A DNA stretch of 64,000 bases, taken from NCBI GenBank assembly GCA_963698265.1, contig CAVOQC010000001.1:186001-250000 (forward strand), written 5' to 3'. Below, piece by piece: positions 1-9,725 of the stretch (positions within the stretch are counted from its first letter, which is position 1; every line of letters begins with the position of its first letter). The notes under the pieces were generated by a model. The model saw only the letters and a list, made by a program, of their open reading frames with translations, was not told the origin of the DNA and did not search any database. The position numbers were made by a program, and so were the translations under genes. The DNA is from FEB-7 sp963698265. GTDB lineage: Bacteria; Pseudomonadota; Gammaproteobacteria; Burkholderiales; Usitatibacteraceae.

Positions 1-1742
1 GGCTGCCGGCCGCCGAGGTCGTGGGGCGATCGAAATTCGTCGACGCGGCCGCCCTGAAGGGCATCCGGCGCAAGCCCGGCATCCCCGCGAGCATCCCGGT
101 GCGCCGGCCCGAGGGCACGGAAGTCACGCTGGAGCGCCAGCCGCTGCTCGTCGACGAATCGCCCGCCGGCGCCCTCTGGACCTCGCGCTCGGTGTCCGGC
201 GGCGGCGAGGCGGAGGCCGATCCCGGCGCCTCCGAGATCGCGTTGATCGAGAAGATCGGCGCGGAACTTTCCGTGGCGCTGGAGGGGATCTCCGCGATCT
301 CCATCCGCGCCCAGCAGATGGAGTTCGACCCGGCGCTCGTGGAGCACTTCCAGCGCATCCGCGGCTCGACCGAGACGGCGCTCGCCGCGATCGGCGACCT
401 CGTGGACTTCTCGAAGGTCGAGGGCGGGATCGAGCTCAGGCGCACGGTGTTCTCGCTGCGAGCCGTCGTGGCCGAGCTCGTCAAGCGCATCACCCATCCC
501 GCGCAGGAGCACGGCTGCCAGCTGCGCGTGAAGGTCGAGCAGGACGTGCCCGATCACCTCGAAGGTGACGTCGAGCGCCTGCAGCTCCTGCTTCGCAACC
601 TCCTCGAGAGCGCCTTCTCCGCCCAGCAGGGCGCGGACGTGACGCTCGCCATCGCGCCGGAATACACGACGGAATCGGGCATCCAGCTCTCCTTCGCAGT
701 CGCCGCGGGCCCCGGGGCCGCGGAGAAGGCCGCCCCGCGTTCCTCGGCCGAGGCGGGCATGGGCGTGGCCGTTGCGCGATTCATGGTGGCCGCGATGGGC
801 GGCAAGCTCGCGATCGGCGCGAGGCTGGCCGACCCGCTCTACGCGTTCACGATCGAGTTCCCGGTCCGCCCCGCTCCGCCGCCACCGCCCCGCCCCACCT
901 ACGTGACGCTGGTGAGCATGCCGGTGCTGGTGGTGAGCGAGGACCCGGAACAGCGCCACGAGTTGTCGACCCTGCTGCGCGGATGGCGCATGGCGCCGCT
1001 CGAAGCGGACAACGCCGCCATGGCGCTCGCACTCCTCGAGCGCCTGCACGAGGAAGGCAGCCCCGTGCCGCTGGCGCTGGTGTCGAACCGGATGGCTGCG
1101 CAGGACGGGTTCCTCCTCGCCTTCCGCGTGAAGCACCACCCGGAGCTCTCCTCCACGCTGGTCATGATGCTCGCCACGGAGGGCAGGCCCGGCGACGCCA
1201 TCGCGTGCCGCGAGAACGGCATCGCCGCGTACCTGCGCTATCCCCTCGCGGACAAGCAGCTGAACGACGCGCTCGTCGCGGTCACCGGCGCCTCGCTCGA
1301 CGCCGACGAGACCCCCACCCTGGTCACGCGCCACTCGCTGCGCGAGCAGCGCAAGGGCGCGACGATCCTCCTCGTGGATTCCCATCGCGACAGCCACATG
1401 CTCGCCGCCCACATCCTGCGCAAGCGCGATTGCAGCCTCGTGGTGGCGTCCGACCTCGCGGAGGCCTTCGCCTCCCTCGACCAGGACCTCTACGACCTCG
1501 TGTTCGCCGACCCCGGGATGGAAGGGCTCGACGGCCCGGATGCCGCGAAGCTGCTGCGATCCCGCATCCCGCGCGACCCGCAGGCGACCGGCATCTACGC
1601 GACCAGCCTGGACCACTCGCCCGCATTCACGAAGCAGAAACTCGCCGAGGGTTTCGACGGCACGCTCGCCAAGCCCTTCCGCCGCGACAACCTGTTCGCG
1701 ATCCTCGCCGCGATCGGCAGGCTTCCCGACCCCCAGGACTAG
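1..1742 (+). CDS. Hybrid sensor kinase/response regulator, 5' truncated, degenerate kinase core
   Basis: The frame is open to the window edge; the first in-window start is a GTG at 21, so the true N-terminus is probably missing. From that GTG there are 573 residues. Residues about 75-130 align with a HisKA dimerisation helix, but the phospho-acceptor His of the usual SHE.RTPL motif is replaced (GAELSVAL). Residues 180-280 resemble a GHKL ATPase with a poor N-box (NLLESAFS) and one recognisable Gly box (GMGVAVARFM). A first receiver domain (about 300-422) lacks its acceptor Asp and conserved Lys. A second receiver (about 446-568) keeps an acidic pocket, acceptor D497 and K551. Likely role: phosphorelay or scaffold protein using only the last receiver. 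No target gene is visible. Confidence 0.7.
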   Translation, partial: LPAAEVVGRSKFVDAAALKGIRRKPGIPASIPVRRPEGTEVTLERQPLLVDESPAGALWTSRSVSGGGEAEADPGASEIALIEKIGAELSVALEGISAISIRAQQMEFDPALVEHFQRIRGSTETALAAIGDLVDFSKVEGGIELRRTVFSLRAVVAELVKRITHPAQEHGCQLRVKVEQDVPDHLEGDVERLQLLLRNLLESAFSAQQGADVTLAIAPEYTTESGIQLSFAVAAGPGAAEKAAPRSSAEAGMGVAVARFMVAAMGGKLAIGARLADPLYAFTIEFPVRPAPPPPPRPTYVTLVSMPVLVVSEDPEQRHELSTLLRGWRMAPLEADNAAMALALLERLHEEGSPVPLALVSNRMAAQDGFLLAFRVKHHPELSSTLVMMLATEGRPGDAIACRENGIAAYLRYPLADKQLNDALVAVTGASLDADETPTLVTRHSLREQRKGATILLVDSHRDSHMLAAHILRKRDCSLVVASDLAEAFASLDQDLYDLVFADPGMEGLDGPDAAKLLRSRIPRDPQATGIYATSLDHSPAFTKQKLAEGFDGTLAKPFRRDNLFAILAAIGRLPDPQD

Positions 1743-1757
1743 GGCTGCAAGTCGACG

Positions 1758-2561
1758 CTACCCGCGCGGGCGCGCCGCGAGTATCGCGTCCGCGAGCTCG
1801 GCGAATCCCGCCGAACCCGCGGACGGCGTCACGTACCGGGGCAGGCTCGCCATGAGGTCGGCCATCTCGCGCACGTTGGCCACGCCCACCGCGTTGGGAA
1901 AGTACGCGAACATCGGCTGGTCGTTGGGGGAGTCGCCGGCGAAGACGAAGCGCTCGCGCTCGCGCTCCACGTCGATCGCGAAGTCCTCCGCGAGCATGAG
2001 GCGCGTGGTCGAGAGCTTGTCGTAGCCCCCGAACCAGCCGTTCACGTGGATGGAGCTCACCCTGGCCGTGAGGCCTTCCGACTCCATCACGGAGACGATC
2101 CTCGCCACGGCGGCACGGTCGAGCGGCGGCACGTCCTCGCGGAAATCGATCGCGAGGTCGGCCTCGCGGTAGGCCTGGTCGGAGGAGACGGCACAGCCGG
2201 GCACCTCCGCGAGGATGCGCGCGGCGATCGCCTCCATCCGCCCGGCGCGCCGCGTCCGCTCGGCATCCCCCACCACGTAGCGCTTCACGAGCCTGCCCTG
2301 CTTCGCGTCGTGGCGAAACCAGAAGGCGCCGTTCTCGCCCACGACCGCATCCACGGGCCACATGCGCGCGATGTGGTCGCACCAGCCGGCGGGGCGCCCG
2401 GTGACGGGAATCACCAGGAGCCCCGACGCGCGCAGGCTCTCCAGCGCGGAGTAGGCCGCGGCGTGCAGCCGCCCGTGGGTGGTCAGCGTGTCGTCGATGT
2501 CGGCGAGCACGCCGCGAAGGGCGCGGCGCGCCTCCGGCGGAAACTCCGCGAGTGGCTTCAT
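1758..2561 (-). CDS. HAD-IIB family phosphatase
   Basis: About 267 residues. The N-terminal HAD motif I is DIDDTL, with the nucleophile Asp followed by the acid/base Asp. A later GDSPND motif is the HAD motif IV that binds magnesium. The layout (cap inserted between motifs II and III, VTGRPAGW near residue 55) fits the Cof/sucrose-phosphatase/mannosyl-phosphoglycerate-phosphatase branch, so it probably hydrolyses a small sugar or polyol phosphate. The substrate cannot be read from sequence. I chose the ATG at 2561; an in-frame TTG lies two codons upstream. It reads in the same direction as glpD but about 100 bases separate them. Confidence 0.75.
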   Translation of the reverse strand: MKPLAEFPPEARRALRGVLADIDDTLTTHGRLHAAAYSALESLRASGLLVIPVTGRPAGWCDHIARMWPVDAVVGENGAFWFRHDAKQGRLVKRYVVGDAERTRRAGRMEAIAARILAEVPGCAVSSDQAYREADLAIDFREDVPPLDRAAVARIVSVMESEGLTARVSSIHVNGWFGGYDKLSTTRLMLAEDFAIDVERERERFVFAGDSPNDQPMFAYFPNAVGVANVREMADLMASLPRYVTPSAGSAGFAELADAILAARPRG

Positions 2562-2657
2562 GGGCAAAAGGATGAAACCCGTCCGCCCGCATCAGGGCCC
2601 GCGGCCCGCGCAGCCCGGCCCCGCGCCGGCTTGCCGGCCACGGGCAGGCCCGGCACG

Positions 2658-4169
2658 CTAGGACTTCCGGCCGGCGAGGTAGGCCTCGACCGCGGCACGC
2701 TGTGCGGCGTCCATGTGCAGCCCGCACTTGGTGCGCCGCCACAGGATGTCGTCGGCCGTCTCGGCCCACTCGTCGGAGATCAGGAAGTCTATCTCCCGCG
2801 CCGTGAGGCCGGCGCCGAAGTTCCTGCCGAGCGCATCCGGCGCGTGGACGTCGCCCAGGACGGTGGTCGTGCGGTTGCCGTGGCGGCGGACGACGCCGTC
2901 GAGGAGGTCCCGCGGGAAGCCCTTGTAGCGGTCGAACATCTCGTCGCGGAACGCGTTGTAGTTCGCCACGTCGCCTCCCGGAAGGTGCGCGTCGCGGGTC
3001 CACGCGGACCCCATCGGCGGCAGGTACGGGGCGAGCTTCTCCAGGGCCGTCTCCGCGAGGCAGCGGTAGGTGGTGATCTTGCCGCCGAAGAGCGAGAGGA
3101 CGGGCGCCTTGCCCTCCTCGTCGTCCAGCTCCAGCACGTAGTCGCGCGTGATGGAGGACGGGTCCGACTTGCCGTCGTCGTAGAGCGGGCGCACGCCGGC
3201 GAAAGTCCAGACCACGTCGGCCTTCGCGAGGGGCTTCGCGAGGAAGCGGTTGGCGGCCTCGATCAGGTAGTCCGTCTCCTGCGCAGTGATGTCGACCGCC
3301 TCCTCCGGCGTGTCCACCGGCACGTCGGTAGTCCCGATGAGGCTGTACTTGCCCTCGAACGGGATCACGAAGACCACGCGCTTGTCGGGGTTCTGCAGGA
3401 GGCACGCATGTCCCAGCGAGTGCACCTTCGGGACCACGATGTGGCTGCCCTTCACCAGGCGCACCTTGGCGCCCGTCGGCTTGTGCGGAACGCCTTCGAG
3501 CACGCCCGTGACCCACGGTCCGGCCGCGTTCACCAGCGCGGTCGCTGCGACGGTGCGCGTGGCGCCGTTGCGCATGTCCCGGAGGTCGGCCTGCCAGGTG
3601 CGGCCATCGCGCCTCGCGCCCATGAACTTCGTGCGCGTGAGGATTTCCGCGCCCTTGTCGCGCGCCGACATCGCCGTGAGCACCGTGAGCCGCGCGTCGT
3701 CGACGCGGCAGTCGGAATAGACGATGCCGGAACGGATCTCGGGCTTCAAGCCGGCGCTGAACTCCACGTGCGGGAACTTCACCGCCTGGGATCCGGGCAG
3801 CGACACGCGCTTGCCCAGGTGGTCGTACATCCACAGGCCGATCCGGATCATCCACACCGGGCGCATGCTGCGGTCGTGGGGAAGCACGAAGCGCATGGGG
3901 CGCACGATGTGGGGTGCGGCATTGAGCAGGACCTCCCGCTCCGCGAGCGCCTCGCGCACCAGGCGGAACTCGTAGTGCTCCAGGTAGCGCAGCCCGCCGT
4001 GGATCAGCTTCGAGCTCCATCCGCTCGTGGCCGAGGCGAGATCCGCCATCTCCACCAGGAGGACCTTGAGGCCGCGCCCCGCGGCATCGCGCGCGATGCC
4101 CGTGCCGTTGACTCCGCCGCCGATGACCAGGAGGTCGTACTGCCCCGCGCTTGCCGACTGGGCCGACAT
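2658..4169 (-). CDS. glpD: Aerobic glycerol-3-phosphate dehydrogenase
   Basis: 503 residues, the usual size for GlpD. The protein oxidises sn-glycerol 3-phosphate to dihydroxyacetone phosphate at the inner membrane and passes electrons to quinone. The N-terminus carries the FAD dinucleotide-binding motif GGGVNGTGIARDAAGRG, followed by the family signature SSKLIHGGLRYLEHYEF. The start ATG at 4169 is supported by an AGAAAGG ribosome site about 9 bases upstream; the frame stays open further upstream but that part overlaps the Nudix gene and has no family similarity. No glpK, glpF or glpR is adjacent. Confidence 0.93.
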   Translation of the reverse strand: MSAQSASAGQYDLLVIGGGVNGTGIARDAAGRGLKVLLVEMADLASATSGWSSKLIHGGLRYLEHYEFRLVREALAEREVLLNAAPHIVRPMRFVLPHDRSMRPVWMIRIGLWMYDHLGKRVSLPGSQAVKFPHVEFSAGLKPEIRSGIVYSDCRVDDARLTVLTAMSARDKGAEILTRTKFMGARRDGRTWQADLRDMRNGATRTVAATALVNAAGPWVTGVLEGVPHKPTGAKVRLVKGSHIVVPKVHSLGHACLLQNPDKRVVFVIPFEGKYSLIGTTDVPVDTPEEAVDITAQETDYLIEAANRFLAKPLAKADVVWTFAGVRPLYDDGKSDPSSITRDYVLELDDEEGKAPVLSLFGGKITTYRCLAETALEKLAPYLPPMGSAWTRDAHLPGGDVANYNAFRDEMFDRYKGFPRDLLDGVVRRHGNRTTTVLGDVHAPDALGRNFGAGLTAREIDFLISDEWAETADDILWRRTKCGLHMDAAQRAAVEAYLAGRKS

Positions 4170-4210
4170 TTTTGTTCTGCCTTTCTTCCGGAACCCGGCC
4201 CGGATACCCT

Positions 4211-4780
4211 CTACTTTAACTCCGACCGGCCGAAACGCGACCACCACAAAAGTCCAATGATCGTCTTCGTGTCCGTGATGAGGCCCTCGCGGACCCAGTC
4301 GAGCGCGTCTTCGATGCGCGCCGGGAACACCTCGAGATGCTCGCCCGGATCGAGCCGTGCGCCCACGTGGGTGAGGTTTCGCGCGCCGTAGATCTCGATA
4401 ACCTCGTTCGAGTAGCCGATGGACGGATGCAGCGTCGTGACGAGCCACCAGTCGGAGGCCTCGTAGCCGCACTCCTCCACCAGCTCGCGCTTCGCGGTGG
4501 CCAGGGGCTGCTCGCCCTTCTCCATCTTCCCCGCGGGCAACTCGATGAAGTGCCGGTGCATCGGGTAGCGGTACTGGCGCTCGAGGAGGAGCGTCTCCTC
4601 GTCCAGGAAGGCCATCATCATCACCGCGCCGGGGTGCTCGACGTACTCCCGCCACGCGGCCGCACCGCCGGGCAGCCGCACCTCGTCGCGGCGCAGCTTC
4701 AGGAACCCGCCGTCGTAGGCGAGCCGGGTGGAAAGCGTCGATTCGGTGAAGTCGCCGGTGGGATCGGGGGGGCGCTTCAC
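4211..4780 (-). CDS. Nudix hydrolase, ADP-ribose pyrophosphatase type
   Basis: 189 residues starting at a GTG (4780). A full Nudix box is present (G-x5-E-x7-RE-x2-EE-x-G: begins GKMEKGE, ends RELVEECGY), which binds the divalent metals for cleavage of a nucleoside diphosphate linked to another moiety. The length, and the ERQYRYP stretch before the box, are typical of ADP-ribose pyrophosphatases (NudF-like) in betaproteobacteria. It lies ten bases after nuoN, in the same direction, so it may be the promoter-distal passenger of the nuo transcript, followed by glpD after 41 bases. Confidence 0.85.
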   Translation of the reverse strand: MKRPPDPTGDFTESTLSTRLAYDGGFLKLRRDEVRLPGGAAAWREYVEHPGAVMMMAFLDEETLLLERQYRYPMHRHFIELPAGKMEKGEQPLATAKRELVEECGYEASDWWLVTTLHPSIGYSNEVIEIYGARNLTHVGARLDPGEHLEVFPARIEDALDWVREGLITDTKTIIGLLWWSRFGRSELK

Positions 4781-4790
4781 GGCATCCGGC

Positions 4791-6245
4791 CTAGAGGCTC
4801 GCCGTGATGGCGCGCGCGCACAGGTCCAGGAGGGGCCCGGGCACGACGCCGAGGGCCAGGACCGCGATCGCGTTCACCGACAGGAGCACGCGCATGTCGA
4901 CGCGCGCCGCGATGCTGATCTCGCCGGCGGGCTCGTCCATGTACATGAGCTTCACCAGCCGCAGGTAGTAGAACGCCCCCACCACGCTCATCACCACGGC
5001 GAAGACCACCAGCGCCCCGAAGCCCGCCTCGAAAGCGGCCTGGAGCACCGCGAGCTTGGCGAGGAAGCCCACCGCCGGCGGGATGCCCGCGAGCGAGAAG
5101 GCGATGACCAGCATCACGAAGGCGAACCACTTCGAGCGCCGGTTCAGCCCCCGGAAGTCTTCCAGCTCCTCGGCCTCGAAGCCGGCGCGCGACAGGAGGA
5201 GGATCATGCCGAACGCCCCCAGCGTCATCAGCACGTAGGTGATCACGTAGAACATGGCCGAGCTGTAGCCGTTGTCGGTCCCCGCGAGGATGCCGAGCAG
5301 CAGGAAGCCCATGTGCGAGATGGTCGAGTAGGCGAGCATGCGCTTCAGGTTCGTCTGCGCGATCGCGACCACGTTGCCCAGGCCGATGGATGCCGCGGCC
5401 AGTATGGCGAGCATCAGCTGCCAGTCCCCGCCCAGCCCCCCCAGCCCCTGGGCGAGGAGACGCATCACGAAAGCGAACGCCGCGATCTTGGGGGCGGCGC
5501 CGATGAAGAGCGTCGTGGGCGTGGCCGCCCCGTGGTAGACGTCGGGGATCCACATGTGGAAGGGCACCGCGCCCAGCTTGAAGGCCACGCCCGCCACCAC
5601 GAAGACGAGCCCGAAGGCCGCGAGGGACTGGCTCGCCCCGGCGCCGCCCAGCGAAGCCGCGACGCGGGCGATGTCGAGGGACCCCGTGGCGCCGTAGACC
5701 ATCGACATGCCGTAGAGAAGCATCCCCGAGGCGAGCGCGCCCAGCACGAAGTACTTCATCGCCGCTTCCGTCGCGCGCACGGAATCGCGCTGCAGGGCGA
5801 CCATCGCGTAGAGCGAGAGCGCGAGGAGCTCGAGCCCCAGGTAGAGGGTGAGGAAGTGGTGCGCCGAGATCATCACCATCATCCCGAGGGTGGCGAAGAG
5901 CGCGAGCGACAGGAACTCCCCGCGCAGCATTTCCCGGGCCTGGAGGTAGGCGCGTCCGTAGACGAGCGTCACCGCCACCGCCAGCAGCGTGGCCACCTTG
6001 AGCACCTGCGACATCGGGTCCGCGACGAACATGCCCTGGAAGGTGACCGAGGAAGCGTTGCCCGCGATCGAACCCGAGAGCGTCGCGCAGGCAAGGAGCG
6101 AGGCGATCGCGAACCAGAAGGTGACGTGGCGGTCGCGCTCCGGGATGAAGAGGTCGATCACCAGCAGCGCGCACACGAGGCCCAGCAGCGCGATCTCCGG
6201 GATCGCCGGGCCGAGCGTGGCGAGCGAGAAGGTCGCGGTGTTCAC
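4791..6245 (-). CDS. nuoN: NADH-quinone oxidoreductase subunit N
   Basis: 484 residues, one of the three antiporter-like proton-pumping membrane subunits of complex I. The sequence is a run of about 14 hydrophobic helices, with conserved Lys and His residues in membrane segments (for example IPDVYHGAPTP-like VYHGAATPTT and LKRMLAYSTISHMGF). Starts at a GTG whose last two bases plus the next A form the TGA of nuoM (GTGA overlap), implying translational coupling. Last gene of the nuo operon proper. Confidence 0.95.
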   Translation of the reverse strand: MNTATFSLATLGPAIPEIALLGLVCALLVIDLFIPERDRHVTFWFAIASLLACATLSGSIAGNASSVTFQGMFVADPMSQVLKVATLLAVAVTLVYGRAYLQAREMLRGEFLSLALFATLGMMVMISAHHFLTLYLGLELLALSLYAMVALQRDSVRATEAAMKYFVLGALASGMLLYGMSMVYGATGSLDIARVAASLGGAGASQSLAAFGLVFVVAGVAFKLGAVPFHMWIPDVYHGAATPTTLFIGAAPKIAAFAFVMRLLAQGLGGLGGDWQLMLAILAAASIGLGNVVAIAQTNLKRMLAYSTISHMGFLLLGILAGTDNGYSSAMFYVITYVLMTLGAFGMILLLSRAGFEAEELEDFRGLNRRSKWFAFVMLVIAFSLAGIPPAVGFLAKLAVLQAAFEAGFGALVVFAVVMSVVGAFYYLRLVKLMYMDEPAGEISIAARVDMRVLLSVNAIAVLALGVVPGPLLDLCARAITASL

Positions 6246-7729
6246 AGCTTGGTCACCGTCACGTGCCGCAGCAGCTCGAGTACCGTGGGGTTCATCACGT
6301 CGGCCAGGGGCTTGGGCCACACCCCCAGCGCCAGGACGCAGGCGGCGAGCAGGGCGAGAAAGACGATCTCGCGCGCGCCCACGTCGCGCAGGGCGGCCAC
6401 CCGGTCGCTGCCAACCTCGCCGTAGACCACGCGCTTGACCATCCACAGCGTGTAGGCCGCGCCGAAGACGAGCGTGGTGGCGGCGAGGAACGCGTACCAG
6501 AAGTTCACCTTCACCGCGCCCATGATCACGAGGAATTCGCCCACGAAGCCGCTCGTGGCCGGAAGCCCCGAGTTGGCCATGGCGAAGAGGACGAAGAAGG
6601 CCGCGAACACGGGCATCGTGTTGGCCACCCCGCCGTAGTCGGCGATGTTGCGCGAGTGCATGCGGTCGTAGAGCACTCCCACGCACAGGAACATGGCCGC
6701 GGAGATGAAGCCGTGGGAGACCATCTGCACCAGCCCGCCCAGCATGCCATCGGCGTTGAAGAGGAAGAAGCCGAGCGTGACGAACCCCATGTGCGAGATC
6801 GACGAGTAGGCGATCAGCTTCTTCATGTCCGACTGGGCGAGTGCGACCAGGCCGATGTAGACCACGGCGATGAGCGAGAGCGTCACCATGAAGCCCGCGA
6901 GCGCGTGCGAGGCGTCGGGGGCGATGGGGAGGTTGAAGCGCAGGAGCCCGTAGGCGCCGATCTTGAGCGTGATCGCCGCCAGTATCACGGAGCCTCCGGT
7001 CGGCGCCTCCACGTGGGCGTCCGGCAGCCACGTGTGCACCGGCCACATGGGCACCTTCACCGCGAAGCTCATGAGCATCGCGAGGAACACCAGCACCTGT
7101 GCCGTCATGGAAAGCGGCAGCCTGTGGAAGTCCAGGATCTCGAAGCTGCCGTTGGTCTGCAGGTAGAGGTAGATGAAGGCCGCGAGCATCAGGAGCGAGC
7201 CGAGCAGCGTGTAGAGGAAGAACTTCACCGCTGCGTATACCCGGTTCGGTCCGCCCCACACGCCGATGATGAGGAACATCGGGATCAGCATCGCCTCGAA
7301 GAAGACGTAGAAGACGATTGCGTCCAGCGCGGCGAAGGTGCCGTTGATGAGCCCGGACATGATGAGGAAGGCCGCGAGGTACTGTCCCACGCGGTCGGTG
7401 ATCACCTCCCAGTGCGCGATCACGACCAGCACGGTCATGAAGCTGTTCAGGAGGATGAGCGGCATGGAGATGCCGTCCACCCCGAGGTGGTAGTTCACGT
7501 TGAGGAACGGGATCCAGGGCGCGAGCTCCTGGAACTGCATCGCCCCTCCCGCGGCGGCGCTGAAGCCCGTCCACAGGGGAATGCAGGCGAGGAAGCCGAG
7601 CACCGCGCCCGCGAGCGCCGTCCAGCGCGCCGCGGCCGGCCTGCGGTCGGAGCCGAGCGCGAGCACGGCCGCGCCGAAGGCGATCGGCAGCCATGTGACG
7701 ACGGAGAGGATGGGAAGGCCCTCGACCAT
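6242..7729 (-). CDS. nuoM: NADH-quinone oxidoreductase subunit M
   Basis: 495 residues, Mrp-antiporter-like subunit of the complex I membrane arm. Carries the family signatures MPLILLNSFMTVLVV near the N-terminus, WLPDAHVEAPTGGSVILA in the half-channel region and DMKKLIAYSSISHMGF. ATG at 7729, nine bases after the nuoL stop; the 3' end overlaps nuoN by four bases. Confidence 0.96.
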   Translation of the reverse strand: MVEGLPILSVVTWLPIAFGAAVLALGSDRRPAAARWTALAGAVLGFLACIPLWTGFSAAAGGAMQFQELAPWIPFLNVNYHLGVDGISMPLILLNSFMTVLVVIAHWEVITDRVGQYLAAFLIMSGLINGTFAALDAIVFYVFFEAMLIPMFLIIGVWGGPNRVYAAVKFFLYTLLGSLLMLAAFIYLYLQTNGSFEILDFHRLPLSMTAQVLVFLAMLMSFAVKVPMWPVHTWLPDAHVEAPTGGSVILAAITLKIGAYGLLRFNLPIAPDASHALAGFMVTLSLIAVVYIGLVALAQSDMKKLIAYSSISHMGFVTLGFFLFNADGMLGGLVQMVSHGFISAAMFLCVGVLYDRMHSRNIADYGGVANTMPVFAAFFVLFAMANSGLPATSGFVGEFLVIMGAVKVNFWYAFLAATTLVFGAAYTLWMVKRVVYGEVGSDRVAALRDVGAREIVFLALLAACVLALGVWPKPLADVMNPTVLELLRHVTVTKL

Positions 7730-7738
7730 GTTCTTCTT

Positions 7739-9718
7739 CTAGATCCTCGCGTTCCAGAGCCAGATGGTGAGGAGCGCGAACACGCCGAAGAGCATCGTGA
7801 ACGCGTAGTGGTAGACGAATCCCGTCTGGACCCTGCGGGCGAATCCCGCGAACCAGCCGACGAGCTTCGCGGTGCCGTTCACCATGATGCCGTCGATGAT
7901 CGTGCGGTCGCCCCACTGCCACAGTCCGCCGCCGAGCGCGCGCGCGCCGCCGGCGAAGAACCAGTCGTTGAAGTCGTCGAAGCCGTACTTGCGCTCGAGG
8001 ATGGTGGCGAGGACGCCGGATTTCGCCTTGATCACCGCCGGGAGGTCGGGGCGCACGAGGTACAGGTAGCCCGCGAGCCCCGCGCCGGCGAGCGCCAGCC
8101 AGAAGGGCGCCGTCCCGAAGGCGTTGAGCACCATGGCGCCCGCGCCGTGGAAGTGCTTCGCCATTTCCGCCATGGTCGCGCTCGGCGCGATCGACTGGCC
8201 GAACCAGCCGCCGTAGAGCATCGGCTCGATCGCGACCCAGCCGACAAGGGCCGAGGGAACGGCGAGCAGCACCAGCGGCACCGTGATCACCCACGGGCTC
8301 TCGTGCGGCTTGCCCCCGTGGCCGTGGCCGTCGTGCCCATGGGCGTCACCGGCATCGAAGCGCTCCTGGCCGTGGAAGGCGAAGAAGACCAGCCGGAAGG
8401 AATAGAAGGCGCCCACGAAGACGCCCGCGAGCGCCAGCGCCCAGGCGAACCCCGCGCCGGGCGTCTGGGAAAGGTGCAGCGCCTCGATGATCGAGTCCTT
8501 GGAGAAGAACCCGGCGAAGGGCGGCAGGCCCGCGTTGGCGAGCGCGCCCGCGAGCACCGTGAGGTAGGTGACGGGCATGTACTTGCGCAGCCCGCCCATC
8601 CTGCGCATGTCCTGCTCGTGGTGCAGCGCGATGATGACCGAGCCCGCGCCCAGGAAGAGCACCGCCTTGAAGAAGGCGTGCGTCATCAGGTGGAAGATCG
8701 CCACCGGGTAGGCCGCCGCCCCCAGCGCCATCGTCATGTAGCCCAGCTGCGAGAGCGTCGAGTAGGCGACCACCCGCTTGATGTCCGTCTGGACGATGGC
8801 CACGAGCGCCATGAAGAAGGCGGTGATGGCCCCGATCACGATCACGAAGGAAAGCGCCGGCTGCGACAGCTCGAAGAGCGGCGACATGCGCGCCACCATG
8901 AAGATGCCGGCGGTCACCATGGTCGCGGCGTGGATCAGCGCGGAGATCGGCGTCGGGCCTTCCATGGAGTCCGGCAGCCACACGTGCAGCGGGAACTGCG
9001 CGCTCTTGCCCATGGCGCCCACGAAGAGCCCGATGCACACGATCGTGCCCAGCGCCACCGGGCTGCCGGGCAAGAGCTCGATCGCGACGTGGGCCAGCGT
9101 CGGCGCCTTGACGAACACCGTCGCGTAGTCGAGCGTGCCGAAGTACGCGAACACGAAGCCGATGGCGAGCAGGAACCCGAAGTCGCCCACGCGGTTCACG
9201 AGGAAGGCCTTCAGGTTCGCGTAGATGGCGGTGGGGCGCTTGAACCAGAAGCCGATGAGGAGGTAGGAGACGAGCCCCACCGCTTCCCAGCCGAAGAAGA
9301 GCTGCAGGAAGTTGTCCGCCATCACCAGCATCAGCATCGCGAAGGTGAAGAGCGAGATGTACGCGAAGAAGCGCTGGTAGCCGGGGTCGTCGGCCATGTA
9401 GCCGATGGTGTAGACGTGCACCATGAGCGACACGAAGGTGACCACCACCATCATCACGGCGGTCAGCCGGTCGACCAGGAAGCCCACGTGGATCGAGTAC
9501 CCCTCGCCCGAGAGCCACGTGTAGAGCGCCCCGGCGAACGAGTTCCCCACGGCCACCTCGCGCAGGAGCACGAGCGAGGCCACGAGCGAGATCGCCACGG
9601 AGGCGATCGTCACCGTGTGCGAGAAGGCGCGGCCCAGCTTCCAGCCGAGGAAACCCGCGAGCACCGCCCCCGCGAGCGGGGCGAAGGCGGCGATGGTGGC
9701 GACCGTCATCAGTTCCAT
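7739..9718 (-). CDS. nuoL: NADH-quinone oxidoreductase subunit L
   Basis: 659 residues, the most distal antiporter-like pump of complex I, expected to carry the long lateral amphipathic helix near its C-terminus. Diagnostic stretches include FFGWEAVGLVSYLLIGFW, HVWLPDSMEGPTPISALIHA and IKRVVAYSTLSQLGYM. A His-rich cytoplasmic loop (HGHDGHGHGG, about residue 465) is common in NuoL of this group. Seven bases separate it from nuoK. Confidence 0.96.
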   Translation of the reverse strand: MELMTVATIAAFAPLAGAVLAGFLGWKLGRAFSHTVTIASVAISLVASLVLLREVAVGNSFAGALYTWLSGEGYSIHVGFLVDRLTAVMMVVVTFVSLMVHVYTIGYMADDPGYQRFFAYISLFTFAMLMLVMADNFLQLFFGWEAVGLVSYLLIGFWFKRPTAIYANLKAFLVNRVGDFGFLLAIGFVFAYFGTLDYATVFVKAPTLAHVAIELLPGSPVALGTIVCIGLFVGAMGKSAQFPLHVWLPDSMEGPTPISALIHAATMVTAGIFMVARMSPLFELSQPALSFVIVIGAITAFFMALVAIVQTDIKRVVAYSTLSQLGYMTMALGAAAYPVAIFHLMTHAFFKAVLFLGAGSVIIALHHEQDMRRMGGLRKYMPVTYLTVLAGALANAGLPPFAGFFSKDSIIEALHLSQTPGAGFAWALALAGVFVGAFYSFRLVFFAFHGQERFDAGDAHGHDGHGHGGKPHESPWVITVPLVLLAVPSALVGWVAIEPMLYGGWFGQSIAPSATMAEMAKHFHGAGAMVLNAFGTAPFWLALAGAGLAGYLYLVRPDLPAVIKAKSGVLATILERKYGFDDFNDWFFAGGARALGGGLWQWGDRTIIDGIMVNGTAKLVGWFAGFARRVQTGFVYHYAFTMLFGVFALLTIWLWNARI

Positions 9719-9725
9719 CGGCGCC

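Noticed and set aside
8295..8345. His-rich stretch in NuoL as a separate metal-binding protein
   Set aside because: It is an in-frame cytosolic loop of NuoL, seen in other members of the family.
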